A stretch of DNA of 64,000 bases from Alphaproteobacteria bacterium (GTDB taxonomy: Bacteria > Pseudomonadota > Alphaproteobacteria > Caulobacterales > Aquidulcibacteraceae), in the NCBI GenBank assembly GCA_027485915.1, contig JAIXQA010000028.1, forward strand, positions 40,280 to 104,279, given 5' to 3'. Under the pieces are notes generated by a model that was given only the letters and a program-made list of their open reading frames with translations, was not told the DNA's origin and did no database searches. Positions 18,903 to 26,758 of this stretch are shown here, in pieces. The position numbers were made by a program, and so were the translations under genes. The first letter of the stretch is position 1. The number at the start of each line of letters is the position of its first letter.

Positions 18903-19763
18903 CTAAGGCAGCAGCGACAGGCTCTTGCCAACGACGCGGTCAACCATGCGCGGAGGCAGGAAACGGGCGAGCCACCAATTCACAAGCTTATTGGGCACGG
19001 GCGCGTAGCGGGTTTTGGGATTGGCGGTCGTGAGTGCCTCTTCCACCAAATTGGCAACCACGCTGACTTCAAGGCCTTCTTGGTCCATGGCCGCCAAGGA
19101 TTGGGTGAGGCGCTCTAAAGGCTTGCCCCAGATCGTGTCATTATATTTGTTGCCCCCGGCTGCCGCTCCCTTCTCCCAAATCGGCGTCTTCACGGCACCG
19201 GGGCCCACAACAATTACATCAATGCCAACCAACAAAAGCTCCCGCCGGAGGCTGTCGGAGAAACCTTCAACGGCGTGTTTGGCCGCAACATAAGCGGCGG
19301 TGAACGGATAGCCGAATTTGCCCGAGACCGATGTGATATTCAGAATTCTGCCCTTGGGTCCTGTCCGGGTTGGATCCGCGCCCAAGAGCGGCGCAAATAC
19401 GCGGCAACAGCGCACCACGCCCATGAAATTGATGTTCATGACCTGCTCAATCTCGCCCAAGGGTTGGATTAAGGCAGGCCCGGGCAGTGCAATCCCGGCA
19501 TTGTTCACAAGGCCCGCCAAGGTGCGCCCTGCAAGAGCGTCACCAATGGTCAAAGCGGCGGCTTCGATGGCAGCCATGTCTGAGACGTCAAACAAGACAG
19601 CCCGGCCATTGGCCCCAAAAGCGGCATTCAAGGCGTCGGCATCGGCCTGTTTACGAACCGAAGCAAAGACATAATGGCCCTGGGCCACCAGACGGTCAGC
19701 AATAGCTCGACCAATACCGGTCGAAGCCCCTGTGACCAGAAAGGCCTTTTGATCTGCGCGCAT
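18903..19763 (-). CDS. Short-chain dehydrogenase/reductase
   Basis: 286 residues from MRADQKAFLVTGASTGIG (NAD(P)-binding TGxxxGxG at 11-18). LVNNAGIALPG is the NNAG motif, ITSVSGKFG gives the catalytic Ser, and YVAAKHAVEG the Tyr/Lys pair. The long tail (about 100 residues after the active site) fits retinol-dehydrogenase-like SDRs. It lies 38 bp downstream of pdxH on the same strand; a longer in-frame start would overlap pdxH and is not supported. Confidence 0.85.
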   Translation of the reverse strand: MRADQKAFLVTGASTGIGRAIADRLVAQGHYVFASVRKQADADALNAAFGANGRAVLFDVSDMAAIEAAALTIGDALAGRTLAGLVNNAGIALPGPALIQPLGEIEQVMNINFMGVVRCCRVFAPLLGADPTRTGPKGRILNITSVSGKFGYPFTAAYVAAKHAVEGFSDSLRRELLLVGIDVIVVGPGAVKTPIWEKGAAAGGNKYNDTIWGKPLERLTQSLAAMDQEGLEVSVVANLVEEALTTANPKTRYAPVPNKLVNWWLARFLPPRMVDRVVGKSLSLLP

Positions 19764-19801
19764 AAGTGCCACTTTCTGAAACGAAGCGAAGTTAAATCGC
19801 T

Positions 19802-20470
19802 CTACGGATAGAGCTTCGAAGTGGACCATGGTGCCGTGGCATCGGTCCGCATAAACTCTAAACGATCATGCAAGCGAAATGGACGGTCGCGCCAGAATTC
19901 AATGCGTGTGGGGATCAGGCGGAAGCCTGACCAGAAGTCCGGACGGGGAACCTCACCAATCCCAAACTTCAAGGCATAGCTCGCCACATTTTTCTCCAAC
20001 GCAAAGCGGTCCTCTAACGGGCGCGATTGCGCACTTGCCCAAGCGCCGATCCGGCTGTCGCGGGCGCGGGAGGCAAAATAGGCATCAGCTTCTTCTTGGC
20101 TGACAGCGGCAATCGCGCCCCGTACGCGGACTTGCCGACGTAGGCTCTTCCAATGAAAGCAGAGCGCGGCTTGGGGATTTTCAGCCAATTGCTGGCCCTT
20201 ATAGCTTTCCAGATTGGTATAAAAAACAAATCCTTGCTGGTCAAAATCCTTCAAAAGCACCATGCGCACGTCCGGCAGGCCCGTCGTGTCGGCGGTCGAC
20301 AATGCCATCGCATTGGGATCATTTATCTCCTTTTCCTTGGCCTCTTTCAGCCATGTGCCAAACAGCTCAAATGGGTCAGAATCAGGGTCGAGCATAGGCA
20401 CGGTATCGACAGCTGCGGCTTGATACTCGGCCTCAGACGGGGTCGGGGGGATCAGGGTGTTGGAGGTCAT
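19802..20470 (-). CDS. pdxH: Pyridoxine/pyridoxamine 5'-phosphate oxidase
   Basis: 222 residues starting [17 protein letters not shown]. It oxidises pyridoxine or pyridoxamine 5'-phosphate to PLP with FMN and O2. Recognisable segments are [38 protein letters not shown] (FMN/PLP contacts), [15 protein letters not shown] and the C-terminal [13 protein letters not shown] with the conserved Arg-x-His PLP site. Length is normal. An in-frame extension to 20563 is rejected because it lacks family similarity. Confidence 0.92.
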   Translation of the reverse strand: MTSNTLIPPTPSEAEYQAAAVDTVPMLDPDSDPFELFGTWLKEAKEKEINDPNAMALSTADTTGLPDVRMVLLKDFDQQGFVFYTNLESYKGQQLAENPQAALCFHWKSLRRQVRVRGAIAAVSQEEADAYFASRARDSRIGAWASAQSRPLEDRFALEKNVASYALKFGIGEVPRPDFWSGFRLIPTRIEFWRDRPFRLHDRLEFMRTDATAPWSTSKLYP

Positions 20471-20639
20471 GCCGCCAATGTAGTGCACGGCCCCCCTTTC
20501 GCCAACTCGCGGCCTCAAATGGACCTCACGGGGACTTGAAAAAATGCACCGCCTTGCCTGCAAAAACCAATGGGCAAAAAGTGAAATTTAACGACTGAGT
20601 TTACACGCCGTTAACCGTGCCGAGACGATGGTCTGCGCC

Positions 20640-21368
20640 ATGTCTTCACCCTATGCCATCCTCGGGCTAGAGCCCAATGCTGATCCCCGCGCCGCCAAGG
20701 CTGCGTTTCATGCTGTCGCCAAAGCGTGCCATCCAGACGTCAATTCTGACCCACAAGCACGACAGCGTTTCGAGGAGGCCCGGGAAGCGTATCGGGTGAT
20801 CACGCTCGGTGCCGCCTCGGCCGACATTGGCCGTGTTGGCAGCCCGCGCGCTGGCCGCATGACCGAAATTGACTTGGAAGTTTCTGTTTGGATCGCGGCT
20901 CGTGGCGGCTCTGTCAAAGGCTCCTGCCCGCTAGGGAAAGCCAGCGTCCGCGTGCCAGCCGGTGCCCGCTCCGGAGACCGCATTATCGCCCGCATCGGCA
21001 AGACCGATGTTGCTTGCGTCATTCGGATTGAAGATACAGACGGCTTTGAGATTGATGGCGGCAATATCGTGACCACGCTAACCCTATCAGCAGCCCAAGC
21101 TAAATCTGGCGGTGGGGTTGAGATCGAAACACCCATGGGTCGTTTACGCCTGAATGTGCCAAAAGATAGTCAGGATGGCGACCGCCTGTTGGTTGCTGGC
21201 CGCGGCCTGCCGGCCACCAATGGCCGCCCTGCTGGCGACCTCTACCTCGATGTCGAAATCATTGAAACGATGACGGACCGTGCGGTCGCAGCTTTAGACA
21301 AAATCCTCGCCAAAGCCCGTCGCCCGCGGGCTGGCGGTGGCCTATTTGGTCAAGATCAAGTCGCCTAA
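20640..21368 (+). CDS. Compact J-domain protein (CbpA/DnaJ-like)
   Basis: 242 residues. The N-terminal about 55 residues form a J domain: SPYAILGLEPNAD, then the HPD motif in KACHPDVNSD and FEEAREAYRVI. There is no Gly/Phe region and no zinc-finger; a DnaJ C-terminal substrate-binding domain follows directly (VSVWIAARGGSVKG, VRVPAGARSGDRI, LNVPKDSQDGDRLLVAGRGLP). It should stimulate an Hsp70. The start at 20640 matches the J-domain N-terminus; an ATG at 20628 is also in frame. Confidence 0.85.
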   Translation: MSSPYAILGLEPNADPRAAKAAFHAVAKACHPDVNSDPQARQRFEEAREAYRVITLGAASADIGRVGSPRAGRMTEIDLEVSVWIAARGGSVKGSCPLGKASVRVPAGARSGDRIIARIGKTDVACVIRIEDTDGFEIDGGNIVTTLTLSAAQAKSGGGVEIETPMGRLRLNVPKDSQDGDRLLVAGRGLPATNGRPAGDLYLDVEIIETMTDRAVAALDKILAKARRPRAGGGLFGQDQVA

Positions 21369-21375
21369 GGGCGCG

Positions 21376-21936
21376 CTAGACCGGCTTCAAAAAGAATACT
21401 TCGGCTGCGCCATAGCTGCGGCTATCAATCGTTTCAAAGCCCTCAGCTTGAAGCGGGACCTCGCCTCGACCGCGCTCCAGCATGATGAGCGCTTGATCAG
21501 GCAACCACCCCTGCCGCAAGCCTTTCAGTGCTGCCAAATCAAAGCCCTTGGCATAGGGCGGGTCGAGAAACACCAGATCAAATGGGCCATTGGCTGAAGC
21601 CGGCATCGCCCCCAAATCCGTCGCATCGCGCTTCCAGACCCGGCTGATGCCTTGGGCCGAACAAGCCTCAATATTGGTTGCGAGAGCCGCCCTCGCCGCA
21701 GGGTCGGTATCGACGAACAAACAGTGCCCCGCGCCGCGTGATAAGGCCTCCAAGCCCAGCCCGCCTGTTCCGGCAAATAAATCCAGCACTTTCGCCCCCG
21801 CCAAGCCGGGCGACCATGGTGCATGCTCTAGGATATTGAAAATAGCTTGACGCGCCCGATCCGAGGTGGGCCGTGTTGCGTCGCCTAGGGGCGCGACCAG
21901 CGCTTTTCCCTTCCACCGCCCTGAAACAATTCGCAT
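21376..21936 (-). CDS. rsmD: 16S rRNA (guanine(966)-N2)-methyltransferase
   Basis: 186 residues from MRIVSGRWKGKAL, the standard RsmD start. The SAM-binding motif is DLFAGTGGLG (52-61) and the catalytic motif DPPY (125-128). RPTSDRARQAIFNIL is the RNA-facing helix of the family. It methylates G966 of 16S rRNA. It starts 11 bp after the DUF1003 gene and probably shares its transcript; it converges with the J-domain gene, 7 bp apart. Confidence 0.92.
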   Translation of the reverse strand: MRIVSGRWKGKALVAPLGDATRPTSDRARQAIFNILEHAPWSPGLAGAKVLDLFAGTGGLGLEALSRGAGHCLFVDTDPAARAALATNIEACSAQGISRVWKRDATDLGAMPASANGPFDLVFLDPPYAKGFDLAALKGLRQGWLPDQALIMLERGRGEVPLQAEGFETIDSRSYGAAEVFFLKPV

Positions 21937-21947
21937 CAATCTGGCCT

Positions 21948-22496
21948 CTAAGTCGTCTTGGCCAAATGGCGATCAAGCTTTTCGTGCAATTGAGCAAGAT
22001 GTTGACGCAGCAAAGCAATTTCATGCTCTGATTTCACATTGACCTCGTAATCCATACGTGTCGTCAGGCGATCTTTCTCAGCCTGACGGTTCTGGGCCAT
22101 CATGATGATGGGCGCTTGGATGGCTGCCAACATCGATAGGATCAGGTTCAAGAAAATGAACGGATAGGGGTCAAAGCGGGCTTGGCCGTGTAAGATGACC
22201 AAGTTCAGCATCGCCCAGATGAACAGAAAAATACCAAAACTGATCACAAAGCCCCAAGAGCCGCCGACCTCGGCGACCCGGTCTGCGAGCCTCTGGCCAA
22301 AGGTGGTTTGCAACTCGAATGCTTCGTTTGCATCCTGCGTGCTGTGAACCCGGTGCGCAATCGCGCAAACCAGGGCTTGGTCCTTCGCAGAAAGTCGTGC
22401 AAATCCACCCTCTTCGAGAAGGATTTGACCCAGCATATGCGCCTGACTAGGGGGCAGATCAGCAGGAACTGTCGCTGATGTGTAAGTTTCAGTCAT
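21948..22496 (-). CDS. DUF1003 membrane protein
   Basis: 182 residues. After a soluble N-terminus (HRVHSTQDANEAFE) there are two close membrane helices (WGFVISFGIFLFIWAMLNLVI and PYPFIFLNLILSMLAAIQAP) joined by a short loop; then IIMMAQNRQAEKDRL, which is the most conserved part of DUF1003. The C-terminus is a charged helix (LLRQHLAQLHEKLDRHLA) able to form a coiled coil. Function unknown. It is first gene of a likely two-gene unit with rsmD. Confidence 0.85.
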   Translation of the reverse strand: MTETYTSATVPADLPPSQAHMLGQILLEEGGFARLSAKDQALVCAIAHRVHSTQDANEAFELQTTFGQRLADRVAEVGGSWGFVISFGIFLFIWAMLNLVILHGQARFDPYPFIFLNLILSMLAAIQAPIIMMAQNRQAEKDRLTTRMDYEVNVKSEHEIALLRQHLAQLHEKLDRHLAKTT

Positions 22497-22570
22497 GTTA
22501 AGGCCTCCAAATCAGCCTAATCATCTCTATATGACAAAGATGCGAACCACAATTTTTTAGGATCGGTCCC

Positions 22571-22825
22571 ATGGCAGCAGTCACTATCTATACCAAGTAT
22601 TTTTGCCCCTATTGCGAGCGGGCCATAGCTCTCTTGGAAAAGAAGGGGGCCGATATCACTAATATCGAGGCCGCTTCCAACCCGGAGGTCCGTGCCAAGA
22701 TGAATGAATTATCGGGGCGCAACACGTTTCCGCAGATCTTCATCGGCGGAACCCATATTGGCGGCTGCGATGACTTGATGGCACTGGAGGCCAAAGGCGG
22801 CCTCGATCCACTCTTGAGCGCCTAG
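22571..22825 (+). CDS. grxC: Glutaredoxin 3
   Basis: 84 residues with the dithiol active site CPYC (12-15), followed by the cis-Pro segment NTFPQIFIGG and the GSH-binding GGCDDLMALE. It reduces disulfides and glutathionylated proteins using glutathione. It heads a tight cluster: the nitrilase gene starts 2 bp after its stop and the DUF1178 gene overlaps that by 4 bp. The same order is common in Alphaproteobacteria. Confidence 0.93.
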   Translation: MAAVTIYTKYFCPYCERAIALLEKKGADITNIEAASNPEVRAKMNELSGRNTFPQIFIGGTHIGGCDDLMALEAKGGLDPLLSA

Positions 22826-22827
22826 CC

Positions 22828-23646
22828 TTGGTTAAGGTCGCGCTCCTCCAATTGCGCACGCCGGCACGCTTGGATGCGGCGCGCGCGCAGCTTGAGCCCT
22901 TGTTGACCCGCGCCGCTAAAGCCGGGGCCAAGCTGATCGTCACACCGGAAGGCACCAATATTCTTCAGCGCGACCGCGCCCGCTTTGATGAAGCGGCCCT
23001 CTTTGAAGATGAGCCAGAGGCGCTGGATTGGTATGGCGAACAGGCCAAGGCCTATGGCGTGCATCTGCTGATCGGCTCGGCCCTATTAAAACGGCGCAGC
23101 GGCAAAGCAGCCAATCGCAGCCATTTGTTTGGCCCGGACGGCAGCCTTTTAGCCACTTATGACAAAATCCACCTATTCGATGTGAACTTGGGTGCGGGGC
23201 AAGAAACGCGCGAAAGCCATGCCTATGAGCCGGGCGACAAAGCAGTCGTGGTGGAGACAGACTTTGGCACGTTGGGCCTGACGATTTGCTATGATGTGCG
23301 CTTCCCGCATTTGTATCGGGACTTGGCGAAAGCCGGTGCCCAAATTATCGCGGTTCCCGCAGCCTTTACCGCCCCTACCGGAAAAGCGCATTGGCATGTG
23401 TTGCTGCGCGCCCGCGCGATTGAGACCGGGGCCTTCATTCTGGCCGCCGCCCAAGGTGGTAATCACGAAGATGGCCGCGCCACTTTTGGCCATAGTCTGA
23501 TTATTTCCCCATGGGGCGAAATCATTGGTGAACTTCCGCACGATAATCTGGGCGTGTTGTTTGCCGAACTCGATCTTGAGCGCGTCAGCAGCGCCCGTGA
23601 AAGAATTCCCTGTTTGACCCATGACCGTGACTATCAAAGCCCATGA
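22828..23646 (+). CDS. Carbon-nitrogen hydrolase (NIT1/omega-amidase-like)
   Basis: 272 residues of the nitrilase superfamily. The Glu-Lys-Cys triad is visible: Glu41 in VTPEG, Lys113 in YDKIHLFDV and Cys154 in TICYDVRFP. The YDKIHLFDV and CYDVRFP motifs point to the NIT1/NIT2 branch, which hydrolyses deaminated glutathione or omega-amides, in keeping with the adjacent glutaredoxin. The start is a TTG at 22828, 2 bp after the grxC stop; translation is probably coupled. Confidence 0.88.
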   Translation: MVKVALLQLRTPARLDAARAQLEPLLTRAAKAGAKLIVTPEGTNILQRDRARFDEAALFEDEPEALDWYGEQAKAYGVHLLIGSALLKRRSGKAANRSHLFGPDGSLLATYDKIHLFDVNLGAGQETRESHAYEPGDKAVVVETDFGTLGLTICYDVRFPHLYRDLAKAGAQIIAVPAAFTAPTGKAHWHVLLRARAIETGAFILAAAQGGNHEDGRATFGHSLIISPWGEIIGELPHDNLGVLFAELDLERVSSARERIPCLTHDRDYQSP

Positions 23647-24122
23647 TTAAATATGCGCTTCGCTGCGATCAGGCCCATGATTGGGAGGCCTGGTTTGATT
23701 CCATCTCAGGCTATGAGGCTCAAGTCGAGCGTGGCTTGGTTGAATGCCCTTTGTGTGGCTCAAAGGCCGTTGAAAAAGCGCCAATGGCCCCGGCCGTCCT
23801 GTCGTCAAAATCAGACCGCCCTGCCCCACCCGCCGCTGCGGACGTCCCTGTGCCGCTGGCCAATGGTCCCGATACATTAAGCTTGCCAGAGCCCGTCAAA
23901 GCCTTCTTCCAAGGCTGGAAGGAACATATCGAGAAGAATTATGATTATGTCGGCGACGCCTTTGCGAAAGAAGTGCGCGCCATGCATGAGGGCGAGACAG
24001 AAGAGCGTCTCGTCTATGGCCAAGCGACGGCCGAAGAAGCCAAAGAGCTGATTGAAGACGGCATTTCCGTCGCACCATTGCCTGCACTTGCAACTCCAAA
24101 GCCCGTCCGCGGGTATCATTGA
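23643..24122 (+). CDS. DUF1178 zinc-ribbon-like protein
   Basis: 159 residues. It begins MIKYALRCDQAHDWEAWFDS and has the Cys pair CPLCGSKAVEKAPMAP; with Cys8 these form a short metal-binding ribbon typical of DUF1178. The end is GISVAPLPALATP. The family is mostly alphaproteobacterial, without known function. It overlaps the nitrilase gene by 4 bp (ATGA). Confidence 0.88.
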   Translation: MIKYALRCDQAHDWEAWFDSISGYEAQVERGLVECPLCGSKAVEKAPMAPAVLSSKSDRPAPPAAADVPVPLANGPDTLSLPEPVKAFFQGWKEHIEKNYDYVGDAFAKEVRAMHEGETEERLVYGQATAEEAKELIEDGISVAPLPALATPKPVRGYH

Positions 24123-24218
24123 GGCACACAAGACATTGGCTGTGGGTGGAACCCCCTCAGCGATTGACACTCAAGCCCATGTGTCTGACTTTCCATTTTT
24201 CGGAGTGGGAGGCTGGGC

Positions 24219-25868
24219 ATGAATCGTCGCGATCTATTGACACTTGGGTCGGCGAGCCTCGTGGGCGCGCCGGTATTCGCCGCCACCGCCTCAACCGGCA
24301 CCATTTTAACGGGCGGCCCAATCTATTCAGGCGTGGCAGGCCAAAGCCCCGCGCAGGCGATTGCGATTGAGGGTAGTCGAATTGTGGCTATCGGCAACTT
24401 GCGCACGGTTCGCACCGCCCTGCCACGTGCCAAAGAGATTGACCTAGCTGGCGCAGCCGCGCTACCGGGCCTCGTCGACAGCCACGCCCATATGACGGGC
24501 ATTGGCTTGCGCGAAATGACGTTGAACCTCGATAGCGTCAAATCCATTGCAGAGCTTCAGGCCAAGCTCGCCACTTGGGCGGCACAGAACCCGACAGGAC
24601 CAATTGCTGGGCGCGGCTGGATTGAAACCCATTGGCCCGAAGGCCGCTTCCCGACCCGCCAAGATGTCGACGCCATCGTGCCTGACAGGCCCTTGTTGCT
24701 GGGTCGTTCTGATGGCCATGCCGCTTTGGCCAACAGCGCCTTACTAAAGCTCGCTGGGATTGATGCGAGCACGCAAAGCCCTCCCGGCGGGCAAATCTTG
24801 AAAGATGCCTCCGGTGAGCCGACGGGTATGTTGATCGACAATGCACAGGCCCTTGTTGAAAGCCGGATGCCGACGGCAACCCCGGACATGATCCGCCAAG
24901 CCCTAATCAAAGCCGACCGCCTTTATGGCTCACGCGGTTGGACGGGCCTGCACAACATGAGCGTGTCGGGTGAGGATTTGATTGCGCTGAAAGCCCTTGC
25001 TTTGTCGGGTGAGGTGCAATTGCGGGTCGATAATTATCTCGACATTCCCTTTGCGACCGACGTCTTGGCGCGCGGCCCCAGTGTCGACGCCACCGGCCGG
25101 ATCAGCACACGCGGGGTAAAGATCTATTCTGATGGCGCTTTGGGCTCTCGCGGGGCGGCCCTGCTTGCACCCTATGCCGATGCGCCAGATTCCGAAGGCC
25201 TGTTGTTGACACCAGAAGCGCAAGTGTTGGCTGTGCTGGAGCGGGCCAAGAAGTCCGGCGCACAAGTGGCCATGCATGCCATTGGCGACCGCGGCAACCG
25301 CCAAAGTCTCGACTGGTTTGAACGTGTGCTCGGCCATGCCAAAACCAATCGACGCTGGCGGATTGAGCATGCGCAAGTGGTCTCGCCACCCGATATGCCA
25401 CGATTTGCGAAATTGGGCGTGATCGCCTCTATGCAACCGTCCCACGCCATTGGCGATTTGTTCTTTGCCCCAGCGCGTTTGGGTCCAGACCGCCTCAAAG
25501 GGGCCTATGCTTGGACAAGCCTACTGAAGACGGGTGCGGTGGTGTGCGGCGGCTCTGATGCGCCGGTTGAGCAAGGCGATCCGCGCATCGAGTTTTACGC
25601 AGCCATCTATCGCCATGCGCTCAATGGTTATGTTGGCCCAGATTGGGGCTTGGAAGAGCGAGTATCCCGTCAGCAAGCTCTCAGCATGTTCACGCGTTCT
25701 GCCGCTTATGCCGTGGGGGCAGAGCGCAGCCGTGGCACCTTAGCTGTTGGCCAAGCAGCCAGCATTAGCGTCTTCTCGCGCGACTTCATGACCGTCAAAC
25801 CGGCGGACATCCTCGACGCCAAAACCGTCCTCACCATGGTCGACGGCAAGATTGTGTATGAGGGGTAG
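24219..25868 (+). CDS. Exported metal-dependent amidohydrolase (YtcJ-like)
   Basis: 549 residues. The N-terminus NRRDLLTLGSASLVGAPVFA looks like a twin-arginine signal. The amidohydrolase-3 fold starts with a beta-sandwich and then PGLVDSHAHMTG (metal His89 and His91). VAMHAIGDRGNRQSLDWF supplies another metal His, and GSDAPVEQGDPR the conserved Asp. YtcJ-like enzymes act on N-acyl or formamide-type substrates; the actual substrate is unknown. GGGAGG is placed before the ATG. Confidence 0.88.
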   Translation: MNRRDLLTLGSASLVGAPVFAATASTGTILTGGPIYSGVAGQSPAQAIAIEGSRIVAIGNLRTVRTALPRAKEIDLAGAAALPGLVDSHAHMTGIGLREMTLNLDSVKSIAELQAKLATWAAQNPTGPIAGRGWIETHWPEGRFPTRQDVDAIVPDRPLLLGRSDGHAALANSALLKLAGIDASTQSPPGGQILKDASGEPTGMLIDNAQALVESRMPTATPDMIRQALIKADRLYGSRGWTGLHNMSVSGEDLIALKALALSGEVQLRVDNYLDIPFATDVLARGPSVDATGRISTRGVKIYSDGALGSRGAALLAPYADAPDSEGLLLTPEAQVLAVLERAKKSGAQVAMHAIGDRGNRQSLDWFERVLGHAKTNRRWRIEHAQVVSPPDMPRFAKLGVIASMQPSHAIGDLFFAPARLGPDRLKGAYAWTSLLKTGAVVCGGSDAPVEQGDPRIEFYAAIYRHALNGYVGPDWGLEERVSRQQALSMFTRSAAYAVGAERSRGTLAVGQAASISVFSRDFMTVKPADILDAKTVLTMVDGKIVYEG

Positions 25869-25875
25869 GGCTGGG

Positions 25876-26142
25876 TTAGTCGTCGGCGCTGTTCAGATAA
25901 TTCATTAAGTCGTCGACGCGCTCAAAGCGCTTGCCTTTCCCGGCTCGCGCCTCATCCATGGCTGCTTGCGTAGCCTGATTTGGGACCTTTACGTCAAAAG
26001 GCAAAGCGCGTTCAGCTGCGACCCGCACCAACATCATGCGGATGGCGTCGGAAACCGACAGGCCCATTTTTTCGAGAACTTCTGTCGCTTCTTGCTTCAG
26101 GTCTGCGCTGATGCGCGCCCGCACAACTTGATCGCTAGCCAT
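25876..26142 (-). CDS. RelB/DinJ family antitoxin
   Basis: 88 residues from MASDQVVRARISADLK; an ATG three codons earlier (26151) is possible. The ribbon-helix-helix core is RARISADLKQEATEVLEKMG followed by LSVSDAIRMMLVRVAAERALPF, a close match to the DinJ/RelB pattern; the C-terminus (ATQAAMDEARAGKGKRFERV) would wrap the toxin. It should neutralise a RelE/YafQ-type toxin and repress its own promoter. The YafQ-like gene lies 230 bp away but on the other strand. Confidence 0.85.
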   Translation of the reverse strand: MASDQVVRARISADLKQEATEVLEKMGLSVSDAIRMMLVRVAAERALPFDVKVPNQATQAAMDEARAGKGKRFERVDDLMNYLNSADD

Positions 26143-26159
26143 GATTAACATCCAACTGG

Positions 26160-26190
26160 ATATTTGTAGCTACAATTTAGCTACAAATAT
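26160..26190. promoter_or_regulatory. Inverted-repeat operator upstream of antitoxin
   Basis: Two 13-bp perfect arms (26160-26172 and 26178-26190, ATATTTGTAGCTA / TAGCTACAAATAT) are separated by 5 bp. Inside are the 12-bp palindrome TTGTAGCTACAA (26164-26175) and a near copy TTTAGCTACAAA. It lies 18 bp before the antitoxin start, where a ribbon-helix-helix repressor would bind. Confidence 0.7.
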
Positions 26191-26256
26191 CGTAGAGGCC
26201 AGTGAGTTTGATGCTGCTTTAGGCAGCTTCTAAACTCGCGTCGCCAAAACTGCGAC

Positions 26257-26284
26257 TTGGCAATCGGCTTTGTTACTTTATAGT
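26257..26284 (+). promoter_or_regulatory. Candidate sigma70-type promoter for YafQ-like toxin
   Basis: TTGGCA (26257-26262), 16 bp, TATAGT (26279-26284). It points towards the toxin gene, whose ATG is at 26375. This would give the toxin its own promoter separate from that of the antitoxin. Confidence 0.4.
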
Positions 26285-26374
26285 AAATTCAATGGCTGGT
26301 CGTCTTTGCTGAATGGGCTTTGCAGTCCTCCCACGACGCTCGAGCTGCTGGTTCATTGAGGGAAGCGTCTCAAA

Positions 26375-26647
26375 ATGCGGGGGATCATTCCCACAACGCG
26401 TTTCAAGAAAGACTATAAACGGGAAATCAAGACGGACGGAAAAGTCGAGGCCTTGGTTGCCCAAGTGATTACTTGGCTTGCACTGGATGAAAAACTTCCC
26501 AATCGATATATGGACCATAATCTGAGTGGCACATGGAAGGGATTTCGCGAGTGCCATATGAAGCCCGACTTCCTGCTTATTTATCAAAAGACCGATGAAG
26601 GAGAACTTCATCGCGTTCGGCTTGGTTCACACAGCCCACTCTTCTAA
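26375..26647 (+). CDS. YafQ-like type II toxin (RelE superfamily endoribonuclease)
   Basis: 90 residues, normal length. The YafQ catalytic residues are all in place: His48 in MDHNLSG, His61 and Asp65 in CHMKPDFLLIYQ, and His86 at the end in GSHSPLF. The conserved start TTRFKKDYKR is also typical. YafQ toxins cut mRNA in the ribosome. The cognate RelB/DinJ-type antitoxin is divergent instead of directly upstream on the same strand, which is unusual. GAGGGAAG lies about 10 nt before the ATG. Confidence 0.88.
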   Translation: MRGIIPTTRFKKDYKREIKTDGKVEALVAQVITWLALDEKLPNRYMDHNLSGTWKGFRECHMKPDFLLIYQKTDEGELHRVRLGSHSPLF

Positions 26648-26758
26648 TGCCCACCCCCTGCAATCCATCCCGTCAGCCACTTGGCGTTGAGGCCATGGCT
26701 GCCTATAGATTTGGCAACACAATTCTAAGCGGCACGTCAGGTGCCTGGACGGGAAGTT

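Noticed and set aside
26741..26758. GTG start for alaS six codons upstream
   Set aside because: The family N-terminus fits [15 protein letters not shown] at 26759; the extra residues have no counterpart in AlaS proteins I know.
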